Positions 1 to 5,501 of a DNA stretch of 5,501 nucleotides are shown here, piece after piece. The stretch covers positions 1 through 5,501 of the forward strand of contig JANWUU010000082.1 in assembly GCA_025057735.1 (NCBI GenBank). The letters run 5' to 3'. The number at the start of each line of letters is the position of its first letter. Position 1 is the stretch's first letter. Made by a program: the position numbers and the translations under genes. Under the pieces are notes generated by a model that worked only from the letters and a program-made list of their open reading frames with translations, searched no databases and was not told the origin of the DNA. The stretch comes from Burkholderiaceae bacterium. Its GTDB lineage: Bacteria; Pseudomonadota; Gammaproteobacteria; Burkholderiales; Burkholderiaceae.

Positions 1-879
1 GACCGCAGCCTCCAGGTCGCCGTAGACGAGCTGGTAGCACGACGCGCCGGCGAGCAGCCGTCCCAGCGCATCGAAGGCATCCGGACCGAGGAATTCGTAA
101 TTGAATGAATTGACGGCCAGGCGCGCGAAGGCGCGCGCGCGGGGCAACGGCTCCAGCGCGACGCCGCGGCCGGCTTCGAAGCGCGGGAAGATCACAAGCG
201 TCGTCTGGGCGGGTCGATGACAGGCGGCCACGTCCTCGGGGCGCGGTGCCAGGTGCGCCACCGTGCCCTTGTGCGTCTTCGGGAAGCGCGGGCCGATCAC
301 CGCCTCTGGTGCGAAGCGCGCGATGACATCGATCGATTCGTTCTTCAGCGCCACCGGGCGCAGCAGGGGAAGCAATTGCGCGTCGGTGAGCCGCACGACA
401 CCGAACTCGTCGGACAGCAGCCGCCAGCCGCGCAGCGCCAGCGCGGCCGTCAGCGTGCTCTTGCCGGCTCCGGGCATGGCCGGCAGCAGCACGGCGCGCC
501 CGCCGCGCTCCACCGCGCCGGCATGCAGCAGCAGATGGCAGGTCAGGCGGCTGGCCAGCGCGTAATTGAGCCCCCATTCGAGCAGCGGCAAGGGCGTGTC
601 GCGCGGAAACGGCTCCAGCTCGCGCGCGCCGTCGATCACCAGTTCCACCTGGGGCCGCAGCCAGCGCCGCAGCCCGCGGCCGCGCCTCAGCCGCACCGAC
701 ACGTCGCAACCGGCCGCCGCCGGCAGCGGCGCATAGCCGCGGTAGAGGATGCGCAGCAGCGGCGCAAGCTCCGGCAGATCGCTGCGGATACGGATGCGCG
801 CGGCGCCGCAGTCGAGCGTCAAACCGTCGTTGAAAAGCCGTTCGCGCAGGGGCGCGAGGTCCAGGTCAGCCAGGGGCAA
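1..879 (-). CDS. HprK-related kinase A (HPr-rel-A system), 3' end cut by the window edge
   Basis: The frame is open for 293 codons to the window edge and shows an HPr kinase-like P-loop fold. Residues 115-123 contain the H-A-G-A stretch that precedes the P-loop in HPr kinases. A Walker A motif, A-M-P-G-A-G-K-S-T, lies at about 134-142 (pattern A-x4-G-K-S), and an S-D-E-F acidic motif, the likely metal/catalytic site, at 156-159. The blocks L-K-N-E-S-I-D-V-I (178-186), K-G-T-V-A-H-L (204-210) and N-S-F-N-Y-E (257-262) are typical, from memory, of the family named HprK-related kinase A. I see no HPrK/P phosphorylase signature, so phosphorylation of HPr itself is not implied. The target is unknown. 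Family members are about 300 residues, so only a few C-terminal residues should be missing. No ATG lies upstream of the P-loop. I chose TTG at 879 because GGAG sits 6 bases before it and the L-P-L-A-D-L opening matches the family. The start overlaps the PqqD-like gene by 14 bases, suggesting coupled translation. Confidence 0.88.
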   Translation of the reverse strand, partial: MPLADLDLAPLRERLFNDGLTLDCGAARIRIRSDLPELAPLLRILYRGYAPLPAAAGCDVSVRLRRGRGLRRWLRPQVELVIDGARELEPFPRDTPLPLLEWGLNYALASRLTCHLLLHAGAVERGGRAVLLPAMPGAGKSTLTAALALRGWRLLSDEFGVVRLTDAQLLPLLRPVALKNESIDVIARFAPEAVIGPRFPKTHKGTVAHLAPRPEDVAACHRPAQTTLVIFPRFEAGRGVALEPLPRARAFARLAVNSFNYEFLGPDAFDALGRLLAGASCYQLVYGDLEAAV

Positions 880-1186
880 GCCCGTCTCCGTCCAGCGCGC
901 GCACGAGCGACAGTTGGGACAGATCGCTCAACAACTGCCGCGCGTACTCCGCGGCGGCGGCGCGCTCTTCCTCGCACAGCAGGTCGGACAGCAGCGCGGC
1001 GACTTCCAGCTCCGTCCGGGGGGCCTGCTGCAGGAATTCGAGTACCGCCGCGGCGGCGGCGTTCAGCACATGCGCATCCCAGCTCAGCGGTTCGAAAACG
1101 ACGACTTCGTCGTCGAAGTCGTGCACCTTTAATCCCGGCGCCGCGGCGTAGCGACGCCGGCTGCCGTTCGGCGCTGCTTCCCGCAA
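866..1186 (-). CDS. PqqD family peptide chaperone, HPr-rel-A type
   Basis: This 106-residue protein has the PqqD-like winged-helix pattern. It has A-P-G-L at 16-19, a D-D-E-V-V-V-F-E-P strand at 25-33, L-S-W-D-A-H-V-L-N at 34-42, an alanine-rich helix with L-E-F-L, and a C-terminal helical part ending in L-S-L-V. PqqD domains bind the leader of a precursor peptide and present it to a modifying enzyme. The version ending just before an HprK-related kinase is the HPr-rel-A type, whose substrate is not established. The first codon appears to be TTG (1186), 4 bases after the stop of the upstream gene. The only other usable in-frame start is GTG at 1126, which would remove the conserved A-P-G-L. 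No clear Shine-Dalgarno precedes the TTG, so re-initiation from the upstream gene is plausible. The 20 or so N-terminal residues are not conserved in character, so the exact start is uncertain. Confidence 0.82.
   Translation of the reverse strand: MREAAPNGSRRRYAAAPGLKVHDFDDEVVVFEPLSWDAHVLNAAAAAVLEFLQQAPRTELEVAALLSDLLCEEERAAAAEYARQLLSDLSQLSLVRALDGDGLAPG
886..889 (-). promoter_or_regulatory. Ribosome binding site for the kinase (TTG start)
   Basis: On the minus strand GGAG is followed by a 6-base spacer and then TTG at 879. It lies inside the end of the PqqD-like gene. It decides the kinase start, because there is no ATG or GTG in a sensible position upstream in this frame. Confidence 0.5.
1101..1122 (-). 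repeat. Perfect 9-bp inverted repeat inside the PqqD-like gene
   Basis: ACGACTTCG and CGAAGTCGT flank a 4-base loop. In the mRNA this would be a stable stem-loop over about codons 22-29, near the start of the PqqD-like reading frame. It may simply reflect alternating Asp/Glu and Val codons (D-F-D-D-E-V-V-V). A role in translation or mRNA processing is possible but not shown. Confidence 0.5.
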
Positions 1187-1190
1187 GGAT

Positions 1191-1655
1191 TCAGGCGAGG
1201 CGGCGGAACGAGCCGTAGCAGCTCATCGTGGTGGCGACCGAACCGCGCGGCTTCTGCAGCGTGATCTTCGAGTACTGCGTGCCGGTGGATTTGTCGAACC
1301 ACACCAACGCCCAGCGGTTCGTCTGGCCCGAAACCTGCCATCCCGGCGGCAGGATCGGCCCGAAGGAAAGCTCCGCGTGCGGCGGCGCCACGCTCACATA
1401 GACGTTCTTGAGCGGATCCAGATAGAAGTTGCCTTTCACGTGGCCTTGATAGGCGAGCTGCACGACGGGCACCTGCTTGCGGAACCAGCCGTCGGCCGTC
1501 GTGGTGAAGAACTGCGCCGGCTGATGGCGGTCGAGGTTGCGCAGGCAGCGGCCGAAGCTCGTCATCGACGTCGCGGATGCCGAGGACACGGTCAGCACGG
1601 CAGGCGCTGCCAGCGACCCCTGCAGCAGCTTCCGGCGCTTGCGGTCAGCACTCAT
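1191..1655 (-). CDS. Small exported-type protein with RR leader, upstream of the HPr-rel-A genes (unrecognised)
   Basis: This 154-residue protein belongs to no named family that I recognise. Its N-terminus is basic, D-R-K-R-R-K-L-L-Q-G (4-13). A modest hydrophobic stretch, S-L-A-A-P-A-V-L-T-V (14-23), follows, and A-S-A at 26-28 could be a signal peptidase site. The RR-x-L-L resembles a twin-arginine (Tat) leader but lacks the usual preceding S/T and has a short core. The rest is mostly beta-like and aromatic-rich, with W57, W106, W115 and W119. There are only two cysteines, C37 (F-G-R-C-L) and C146 (S-C-Y-G-S-F), one near each end of the mature part. These could form a disulfide or be modification sites. 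I chose ATG at 1655 because GGAGGG precedes it and the signal-like leader then begins at once. ATG at 1691 would add 12 unlikely residues. It is the first gene of the leftward cluster and ends 4 bases before the PqqD-like TTG start. It could be the substrate of the kinase/PqqD pair, which is inference from position and leader. Confidence 0.75.
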   Translation of the reverse strand: MSADRKRRKLLQGSLAAPAVLTVSSASATSMTSFGRCLRNLDRHQPAQFFTTTADGWFRKQVPVVQLAYQGHVKGNFYLDPLKNVYVSVAPPHAELSFGPILPPGWQVSGQTNRWALVWFDKSTGTQYSKITLQKPRGSVATTMSCYGSFRRLA

Positions 1656-1658
1656 GGA

Positions 1659-1664
1659 CCCTCC
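1659..1664 (-). promoter_or_regulatory. Ribosome binding site for the small leader-bearing protein
   Basis: GGAGGG stands 3 bases before ATG at 1655 on the minus strand. The spacing is short but the match is strong. It supports this start over the ATG at 1691. Confidence 0.55.
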
Positions 1665-1706
1665 ATCTTGCTCGCGTGGCTCATCCCACATTTTGGCGAT
1701 ATGTGC

Positions 1707-1737
1707 ATTGTAGAACCGACCTAGGGGCGGTGAGCAA
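1707..1737 (-). promoter_or_regulatory. Possible sigma-70 type promoter of the leftward three-gene cluster
   Basis: On the minus strand a good -10 box, TACAAT, lies at 1712-1707. A weak -35, TTGCTC, lies at 1737-1732 with a long 19-base spacer. The -10 is about 50 bases upstream of the chosen ATG, in an AT-richer patch of an otherwise GC-rich window. The long spacer makes it a candidate for activator-dependent transcription. Prediction by eye only. Confidence 0.3.
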
Positions 1738-1740
1738 CCG

Positions 1741-1753
1741 TTTGTCGGACAAA
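1741..1753. repeat. 13-base perfect palindrome, possible operator
   Basis: TTTGTC-G-GACAAA is a perfect inverted repeat with 6-base arms and a single central base. It lies 3 bases upstream of the candidate -35 box of the leftward cluster, which fits a binding site for a dimeric regulator. I do not recognise it as a named operator. Confidence 0.4.
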
Positions 1754-1771
1754 TCCTCGTTTTGGTGGGAT

Positions 1772-1813
1772 CGGGTCTACCCGGAGGCGCGATAGGACGG
1801 GGGCGAGACGCCC
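1772..1813 (-). terminator. Two short hairpins after the ABC ATPase, weak terminator candidate
   Basis: GGGCG-TCT-CGCCC (1813-1801) and CGGGT-AG-ACCCG (1783-1772) are perfect 5-bp stems read on the minus strand. They begin about 20 bases after the ATPase stop. Neither is followed by a T-run, so this is not a classical intrinsic terminator. The hairpins may pause transcription, protect the 3' end of the mRNA or be chance structures in GC-rich DNA. Confidence 0.2.
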
Positions 1814-1832
1814 GAACCCCACGGCGGGGGCG

Positions 1833-2624
1833 TCAGGCGGCGACTGCGCCGGCCTCCAGGCTGGCCCGCACCTCGGCGCGCACCTGCTCGGTCAGCTCCG
1901 CCTTCAGCGCGGCGAAGGCGGGCGAGGTCTTCATCGAATAATGGCGCGGGTGCGGCAGCTCGATGCGCCGGTCGACCTTGACGCGGCCGGGCCGGGCGCT
2001 CATCACCACCACGCGGCTGCCCATGAAGACCGCCTCGTCGATGTCGTGCGTGACGAACAGCACGGTCTTTTTCTCCGCCTCCCAGATGCCGAGCAGCAGC
2101 TCCTGCATCAGCTCGCGCGTCTGGTGATCGAGCGCGCCGAACGGTTCGTCCATCAGCAGGATGCGCGGATCGTTGGCGAGCGCGCGCGCCAGCGCCGTGC
2201 GCTGCTGCATGCCGCCGGAGAGCTGCTTCGGGTAGTGCTGCTCAAAGCCGGTCAGACCGACCTTGGCGAGAAAGCCGCGCGCGATCTCGATTCTCTGGCG
2301 GCGCGGCAGCCCGCGCTCGCGCAGCCCGAAGCAGACGTTCTCCAGCACGGTGAGCCACGGAAACAGCGTGTAGCTCTGGAACACCATGCCGCGGTCGGCG
2401 CCGGGGCCGGTGATCGCGCGGCCGTCGAGCAGCACCTGGCCGCTGCTCGGGCGGTCCAGCCCGGCGACGATGCGCAGCAGCGTGCTCTTGCCGCAGCCGG
2501 AGGGGCCGAGGATCGTGATGAAGTCGTTTTCCGCCACCTCCAGGTCGGTGGCGAGCAGCGCGACCGTCTCGCCGTGGCGGGAGGCGAAGCGGCGCGACAC
2601 GCCGCGGATGGACAGGATCGACAT
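1833..2624 (-). CDS. ABC transporter ATP-binding protein, NitT/TauT (nitrate/sulfonate/taurine) type
   Basis: This 263-residue cytoplasmic ATPase powers the importer whose permease is encoded just upstream. All nucleotide-binding motifs are intact. They are Walker A G-P-S-G-C-G-K-S-T at 40-48, Q-loop glutamine 83 (M-V-F-Q-S-Y), signature L-S-G-G-M-Q-Q-R at 135-142, Walker B I-L-L-M-D-E-P at 155-161, D-loop A-L-D at 164-166 and H-loop histidine 193. The tail motif S-A-R-P-G-R (209-214), followed by I-E-L-P-H-P-R, is typical of the SsuB/TauB/NrtD group. The frame is open far upstream, but that part is a shadow of the permease. ATG at 2624 lies 2 bases after the permease stop, has AGGA 8 bases upstream and gives the normal family length. 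This spacing implies translational coupling. The substrate cannot be read from the ATPase. Its place behind hutU-hutH suggests histidine, urocanate or a related compound rather than taurine or nitrate. Confidence 0.93.
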   Translation of the reverse strand: MSILSIRGVSRRFASRHGETVALLATDLEVAENDFITILGPSGCGKSTLLRIVAGLDRPSSGQVLLDGRAITGPGADRGMVFQSYTLFPWLTVLENVCFGLRERGLPRRQRIEIARGFLAKVGLTGFEQHYPKQLSGGMQQRTALARALANDPRILLMDEPFGALDHQTRELMQELLLGIWEAEKKTVLFVTHDIDEAVFMGSRVVVMSARPGRVKVDRRIELPHPRHYSMKTSPAFAALKAELTEQVRAEVRASLEAGAVAA

Positions 2625-2626
2625 CG

Positions 2627-3472
2627 TCAGCGTCCTAGTTCCGCCCACGGGAACAGGCGGCGGTTGACCCACTTGAACGCGAAGTCGCTGACCAGCCCGA
2701 TCACCCCGATCACGATGATCCCGAAGATGATCTGGTCGGTGGCGAGCAGCGCCTGGCTGTCGGTGATCATGTGGCCGATACCGGAGGAGGCGCCGATCAG
2801 CTCGGCGACGATCACGTAAGTCCAGGCCCAGCCGAGCACGGTGCGCAGAATTTCGGCGATCTCGGGCGCGGCGTTCGGGATCAGCACGCGCAGCACCAGC
2901 GCGCGGTCGCTCGCGCCCAGCGTGTAGGCCGCCTCCACCAGGTCGCGCCGCGTGTTGCCGACCGTGACCGCGATCATCAGCACGAGCTGGAAAAAGCTGC
3001 CGATGAAGATCACCGCCAGCTTTTGCGCCTCGCCGATGCCGGCCCACAGGATCAGCAGCGGGATGAAGGCGCTCGCCGGCAGGTAACGGGCGAAGGACAC
3101 GAACGGCTCGAAGAACGCCTCGACCGGCTTGTACGCGCCCATCGCCACACCCAGCGGCAGCGCGATGGCGGCGGCGATGGCGAAGCCGCCGACCACGCGC
3201 CACACGGTCATGCCGATGTCGTGCGCGAAGTTGAACTCCACCAGCAGCCGCCAGCCGCTGGCGAGCATCGACAGCGGATCGGCGAGGAAGGTCTTCGGCA
3301 CCCAGCCGCTGAAGGTCACGGCGGCCCAGACGCCGACGAACAGCGCGAAGAAGGCCACGCCGAGGGCCACGCGCGTGGCCGGCGCCACGGGTACGAGCGG
3401 CCGCAGCAGCGGCTCGCGGCGCGCCGCGGGGCGCGCGGTGGCCGCCGGCGCTTCGATCGGGGTACTGCTCAT
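2627..3472 (-). CDS. ABC transporter permease, NitT/TauT type (BPD_transp_1 family)
   Basis: This 281-residue inner-membrane protein forms the channel of a binding-protein-dependent importer, probably as a homodimer. After a polar, Ala/Arg-rich cytoplasmic N-terminus of about 30 residues I see six likely membrane segments, at about 34-55, 91-113, 130-146, 150-171, 208-226 and 247-266. The cytoplasmic EAA loop that docks the ATPase is E-A-A-Y-T-L-G-A-S-D-R at 180-190, followed by L-I-P-N at 197-200. The motif G-W-A-W-T-Y-V-I-V-A-E-L (214-225) is characteristic of SsuC/TauC-like permeases. I chose ATG at 3472, 25 bases after the hutH stop, because it gives the usual family length. A weak GAGG lies about 10 bases upstream. 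The frame stays open into hutH, but the extra residues are a shadow. The partner ATPase follows directly. No periplasmic binding protein gene is in the window. Confidence 0.92.
   Translation of the reverse strand: MSSTPIEAPAATARPAARREPLLRPLVPVAPATRVALGVAFFALFVGVWAAVTFSGWVPKTFLADPLSMLASGWRLLVEFNFAHDIGMTVWRVVGGFAIAAAIALPLGVAMGAYKPVEAFFEPFVSFARYLPASAFIPLLILWAGIGEAQKLAVIFIGSFFQLVLMIAVTVGNTRRDLVEAAYTLGASDRALVLRVLIPNAAPEIAEILRTVLGWAWTYVIVAELIGASSGIGHMITDSQALLATDQIIFGIIVIGVIGLVSDFAFKWVNRRLFPWAELGR
3365..3380. repeat. 16-base perfect palindrome within the permease gene
   Basis: GGCCACGCGCGTGGCC is fully self-complementary and lies about 90 bases inside the permease gene (around codons 31-36). It could form a cruciform or an mRNA hairpin, but such palindromes arise easily in GC-rich coding DNA. 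No function is claimed. Confidence 0.4.
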
Positions 3473-3497
3473 CGTCGGTCGCCCTCGTCGGTGAATG

Positions 3498-5036
3498 TCA
3501 GGCCGGGATCCACAGCGCCGGCAGATCCGGCAGCGTGCGGAAGATCTGCGACAGCGCGCCGCCGGTGACCAGGCGCGTGGCGCGCTCGATGTCTGGCGCG
3601 AGGCACCGGTCCTGCGCGACGGCCGGACAGTGCGCGCGCAGCATGGCATGCGCCGCCTCCAGCGGCGCGGAGCTGCGCAACGGGCGCAGGAAATCGATGC
3701 CCTGCGCCGCGGCCAGCAGCTCGATGCCGAGGATGTGCGCGGTGTTGGCGATCATCGGCTGCAGCCGGCGCGCCGCGAAGGTGGCCATGCTGACGTGGTC
3801 CTCCTGGTTGGCGGAGGTGGGCAGGGAATCGACGCTCGCCGGGTGCGCGAGCGACTTGTTCTCGCTCGCCAGCGCGGCGGCGGTGACGTGCGCGATCATG
3901 AAGCCGGAGTTCAGCCCCGGCGCGGCGGTCAGGAAGGGCGGCAGGCGCGACACGCCGGCGTCGATCAGCATCGCGATGCGGCGCTCGGCGATCGCGCCCA
4001 CCTCGGCGATCGCCACCGCCATGCCGTCGGCGGCGAGCGCCACCGGTTCGGCGTGGAAATTGCCGCCGGACAGCAGCGCGCCGTCGTCGGCGAACACCAG
4101 CGGGTTGTCGGTCACCGCGTTCGCTTCGCGCAGCAGCACCCGCGCGGCATGGCGCAACTGGTCCAGGCAGGCGCCGACCACCTGCGGCTGGCAGCGCAGC
4201 GAATAGGGATCCTGCACGCGGTCGTCGCCGTGCCGGTGCGAGGCGCGGATCTCGCTGCCCGCCAGCAGCGCGCGGTAATAGCGGGCGACGTCGGCCTGCC
4301 CGGGGTGACCGCGCAGGGCGTGGATGCGCGGGTCGAACGGATCGTCGCTGCCGCGCGCGGCATCGACGGTGAGCGCCCCGATGACCAGTGCCGCTTCCAG
4401 CACCGGCTCGAACGTCAGTAGCGCGTGCAGCGCCAGGGCGGTGGAGACCTGGGTGCCGTTGATCAGCGCCAGCCCCTCCTTGGCCGCCAGCGTCAGCGGC
4501 TCGATGCCGGCCTGCCGCAGCAGCGGCGCGGCGGGCACGCGCTCGCCGCCGGCCAGCATCTCGCCTTCGCCCAGCAGCGCGAGCGTCAGGTGGGCGAGCG
4601 GCGCCAGATCGCCGGAGGCGCCCACCGACCCCTGACTCGGCACGTAGGGCACCAGGCCCGCGTTGAGGACGGCGAGCAGCGTGTCGATCACCACCGGACG
4701 CACGCCCGAATGACCGCGTGCGAGGCTGGCCGCCTTCAGCGCCAGTACCAGCCGCACGACCGCCGGATCGAGCGGGGCGCCCACGCCTGCCGCGTGCGAG
4801 CGGATCAGGTTCAGTTGCAGCGCGGCCAGATCGCCCGCGCCGATGCGCGTGGAGGCGAGCCTGCCGAAGCCGGTGTTCACGCCGTAGACCGGCGCGTCGA
4901 GCGCGGCGGCGCGCTGCAGGACCGCGGCGCTGGCGGCGATCGCGGGCCGGGCGGCGTCGTCCAGCTCGAGGCGGATGCCGCCGGCGTGGATGGCCGCCAG
5001 GTCTTCGAGGTGCAGCGCGCCAGGGACGAGCTTCAT
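3498..5036 (-). CDS. hutH: Histidine ammonia-lyase (histidase)
   Basis: This cytoplasmic 512-residue enzyme converts L-histidine to trans-urocanate and ammonia, the first step of the Hut pathway, and is normally a homotetramer. The A-S-G triad that cyclises into the MIO electrophilic cofactor is at 140-142, within [12 protein letters not shown]. Other active-site residues are present: Y51 (in Y-G-V-N-T-G-F-G), H81, N193 (in N-G-T-Q), Q275, Y278, R281, F327 and E412 (in N-Q-E-D-H-V-S-M). They sit two positions before the residues known in the Pseudomonas putida enzyme. [14 protein letters not shown] supports histidase over phenylalanine or tyrosine ammonia-lyase. Length is typical and the gene looks intact. 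ATG at 5036 begins M-K-L-V-P-G, which fits the family, and no earlier start exists in this frame, but no good Shine-Dalgarno precedes it. It lies downstream of hutU and upstream of the importer genes. Confidence 0.97.
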   Translation of the reverse strand: MKLVPGALHLEDLAAIHAGGIRLELDDAARPAIAASAAVLQRAAALDAPVYGVNTGFGRLASTRIGAGDLAALQLNLIRSHAAGVGAPLDPAVVRLVLALKAASLARGHSGVRPVVIDTLLAVLNAGLVPYVPSQGSVGASGDLAPLAHLTLALLGEGEMLAGGERVPAAPLLRQAGIEPLTLAAKEGLALINGTQVSTALALHALLTFEPVLEAALVIGALTVDAARGSDDPFDPRIHALRGHPGQADVARYYRALLAGSEIRASHRHGDDRVQDPYSLRCQPQVVGACLDQLRHAARVLLREANAVTDNPLVFADDGALLSGGNFHAEPVALAADGMAVAIAEVGAIAERRIAMLIDAGVSRLPPFLTAAPGLNSGFMIAHVTAAALASENKSLAHPASVDSLPTSANQEDHVSMATFAARRLQPMIANTAHILGIELLAAAQGIDFLRPLRSSAPLEAAHAMLRAHCPAVAQDRCLAPDIERATRLVTGGALSQIFRTLPDLPALWIPA

Positions 5037-5073
5037 GCGGGTGCGGCAGCCGTCGGCGGTCGGAGCAGGCGCA

Positions 5074-5087
5074 GGCGCTCCCGCGCC
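5074..5087. repeat. Short GC hairpin in the hutU-hutH gap
   Basis: GGCGC-TCCC-GCGCC is a 5-bp inverted repeat with a 4-base loop in the 105-base gap (5037-5141) between hutU and hutH. No T-run follows, and no promoter or small gene is evident in the gap. It could be an mRNA-processing or stability element, or chance. Confidence 0.25.
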
Positions 5088-5141
5088 CGGCGGACGAGCG
5101 AGGCGTTCCGGGCGTGCGCGCGCTGCACGGGGAAAATCCGG

Positions 5142-5501
5142 TCAGCGTGCGAGCATCGGCAGCTTCAGGCCGTGTTCGCGCGCGCAGGCGATCGCCTCTT
5201 CGTAGCCGGCATCGGCATGCCGCATCACGCCGGAGGCCGGATCGTTCCACAGCACGCGCTCGATGCGGCGGGCGGCCGCCTCGGTGCCGTCGCAGACGAT
5301 CACCACGCCGGCGTGCTGCGAGTAACCCATGCCGACACCGCCGCCGTGATGGAAGCTCACCCAGGTCGCGCCGCTGGCGGTGTTAAGCAGCGCGTTCAGC
5401 AGCGGCCAGTCGGACACCGCGTCCGAGCCATCCTTCATCGCCTCCGTCTCGCGGTTCGGCGAGGCGACCGAGCCGGCATCCAGATGGTCGCGCCCGATGA
5501 C
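5142..5501 (-). CDS. hutU: Urocanate hydratase (urocanase), C-terminal part, 5' end beyond the window
   Basis: The last 119 residues and the stop are visible, and the frame runs open through the right edge. Urocanase is an NAD+-dependent cytoplasmic enzyme that hydrates urocanate to 4-imidazolone-5-propionate, the second Hut step. Diagnostic blocks are [20 protein letters not shown], then [29 protein letters not shown], and near the end [15 protein letters not shown]. The full enzyme is about 555 residues, so roughly four fifths lies off-window, including the active-site cysteine (near residue 410 in P. putida). The internal ATG at 5438 is not the start, since conserved sequence continues upstream of it. 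hutH follows after 105 bases, and the operon promoter must lie outside the window. Confidence 0.96.
   Translation of the reverse strand, partial: VIGRDHLDAGSVASPNRETEAMKDGSDAVSDWPLLNALLNTASGATWVSFHHGGGVGMGYSQHAGVVIVCDGTEAAARRIERVLWNDPASGVMRHADAGYEEAIACAREHGLKLPMLAR

Larger units (their letters stand above)
1656..1832. other. Intergenic spacer between the ABC ATPase and the HPr-rel-A cluster
   Basis: These 177 bases hold no credible gene. Reading leftward it contains two GC hairpins just after the ATPase stop, then the 13-base palindrome, the candidate promoter and a ribosome binding site. This arrangement suggests that the two gene groups are separate transcription units on the same strand, although read-through is possible. 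Confidence 0.6.

Noticed and set aside
121..145. A run of alternating GC near the left edge, possibly Z-DNA-forming
   Set aside because: It encodes an ordinary Ala/Arg stretch of the kinase (P-R-A-R-A-F-A-R), and such runs are expected at this GC content.
217..1218. A 333-codon plus-strand open frame opposite the kinase and PqqD-like genes
   Set aside because: Its product is low-complexity (Arg, Ala, Gln, Pro), has no recognisable domain, and lies fully antisense to two genes with clear family motifs. It is a by-product of high GC.
1691..1706. A sigma-54-like TTGGCGATATGTGCA on the plus strand
   Set aside because: The GG and GC elements are 8 bases apart instead of 10, and no plus-strand gene follows.
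2625..3203. A possible fusion: the ATPase frame is open upstream of its start for about 190 codons
   Set aside because: The upstream part is a frame shadow of the permease (Arg/Ala-rich, no motif), and the normal ATPase N-terminus begins at ATG 2624 next to the permease stop.
1941..4421. Several long plus-strand open frames opposite the ABC genes and hutH
   Set aside because: All are rich in Arg, His, Gln and Ala, match no family pattern, and mirror conserved minus-strand genes.
3469..5250. A 593-codon minus-strand open frame overlapping hutH in another frame
   Set aside because: The translation is Arg/Ala/Gly-rich with no domain, while the overlapping hutH frame carries all histidase catalytic residues. 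It is a shadow.
1..5501. CRISPR arrays, tRNA/rRNA genes, insertion sequences or attachment sites
   Set aside because: I saw no spaced direct repeats, no structural RNA sequence, no transposase and no terminal repeats; almost the whole window is covered by the minus-strand genes.

Overview
The window is GC-rich and every gene I can support lies on the minus strand, so transcription runs from right to left. Codon use is strongly G/C in third positions, which produces many long spurious frames on both strands. The gene content is an Hut histidine-degradation operon followed by a so-called HPr-rel-A kinase/PqqD gene pair. This suggests a proteobacterial chromosome, most likely a betaproteobacterium (Burkholderiales or Rhodocyclales). 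That placement is an inference from gene content and base composition, not a proof.

Right part (5501 to 1833): the C-terminal end of urocanate hydratase (hutU, cut by the window edge), then a 105-base gap, then a complete histidine ammonia-lyase (hutH). Next come a complete inner-membrane permease and a complete ATPase of a NitT/TauT-type ABC importer. The last three genes are tightly packed: 25 bases between hutH and the permease, and 2 bases between the permease stop and the ATPase start. They look like one operon that breaks histidine down to urocanate and then to imidazolone propionate, coupled to an importer. Its substrate is probably histidine, urocanate or a related compound. No substrate-binding protein is in view.

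Middle (1832 to 1656): a 177-base spacer with no gene. It holds two short GC hairpins without T-runs, a perfect 13-base palindrome and a possible -10/-35 promoter pointing leftward into the next cluster.

Left part (1655 to 1): a compact leftward cluster of three genes. The first encodes a small protein with a twin-arginine-like leader and only two cysteines, which I do not recognise as a named family. The second is a PqqD-like peptide-binding protein of the HPr-rel-A type. The third is an HPr-kinase-related kinase (HprK-related kinase A), cut by the left edge just before its end. The last two genes appear to start with TTG, and they overlap each other. PqqD-like proteins hold leader peptides for modifying enzymes, and some HPr-kinase homologues phosphorylate lasso peptides. 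The cluster may therefore be a poorly characterised peptide- or protein-modification system, with the small leader-bearing protein as its candidate substrate. This is the most interesting part of the window.
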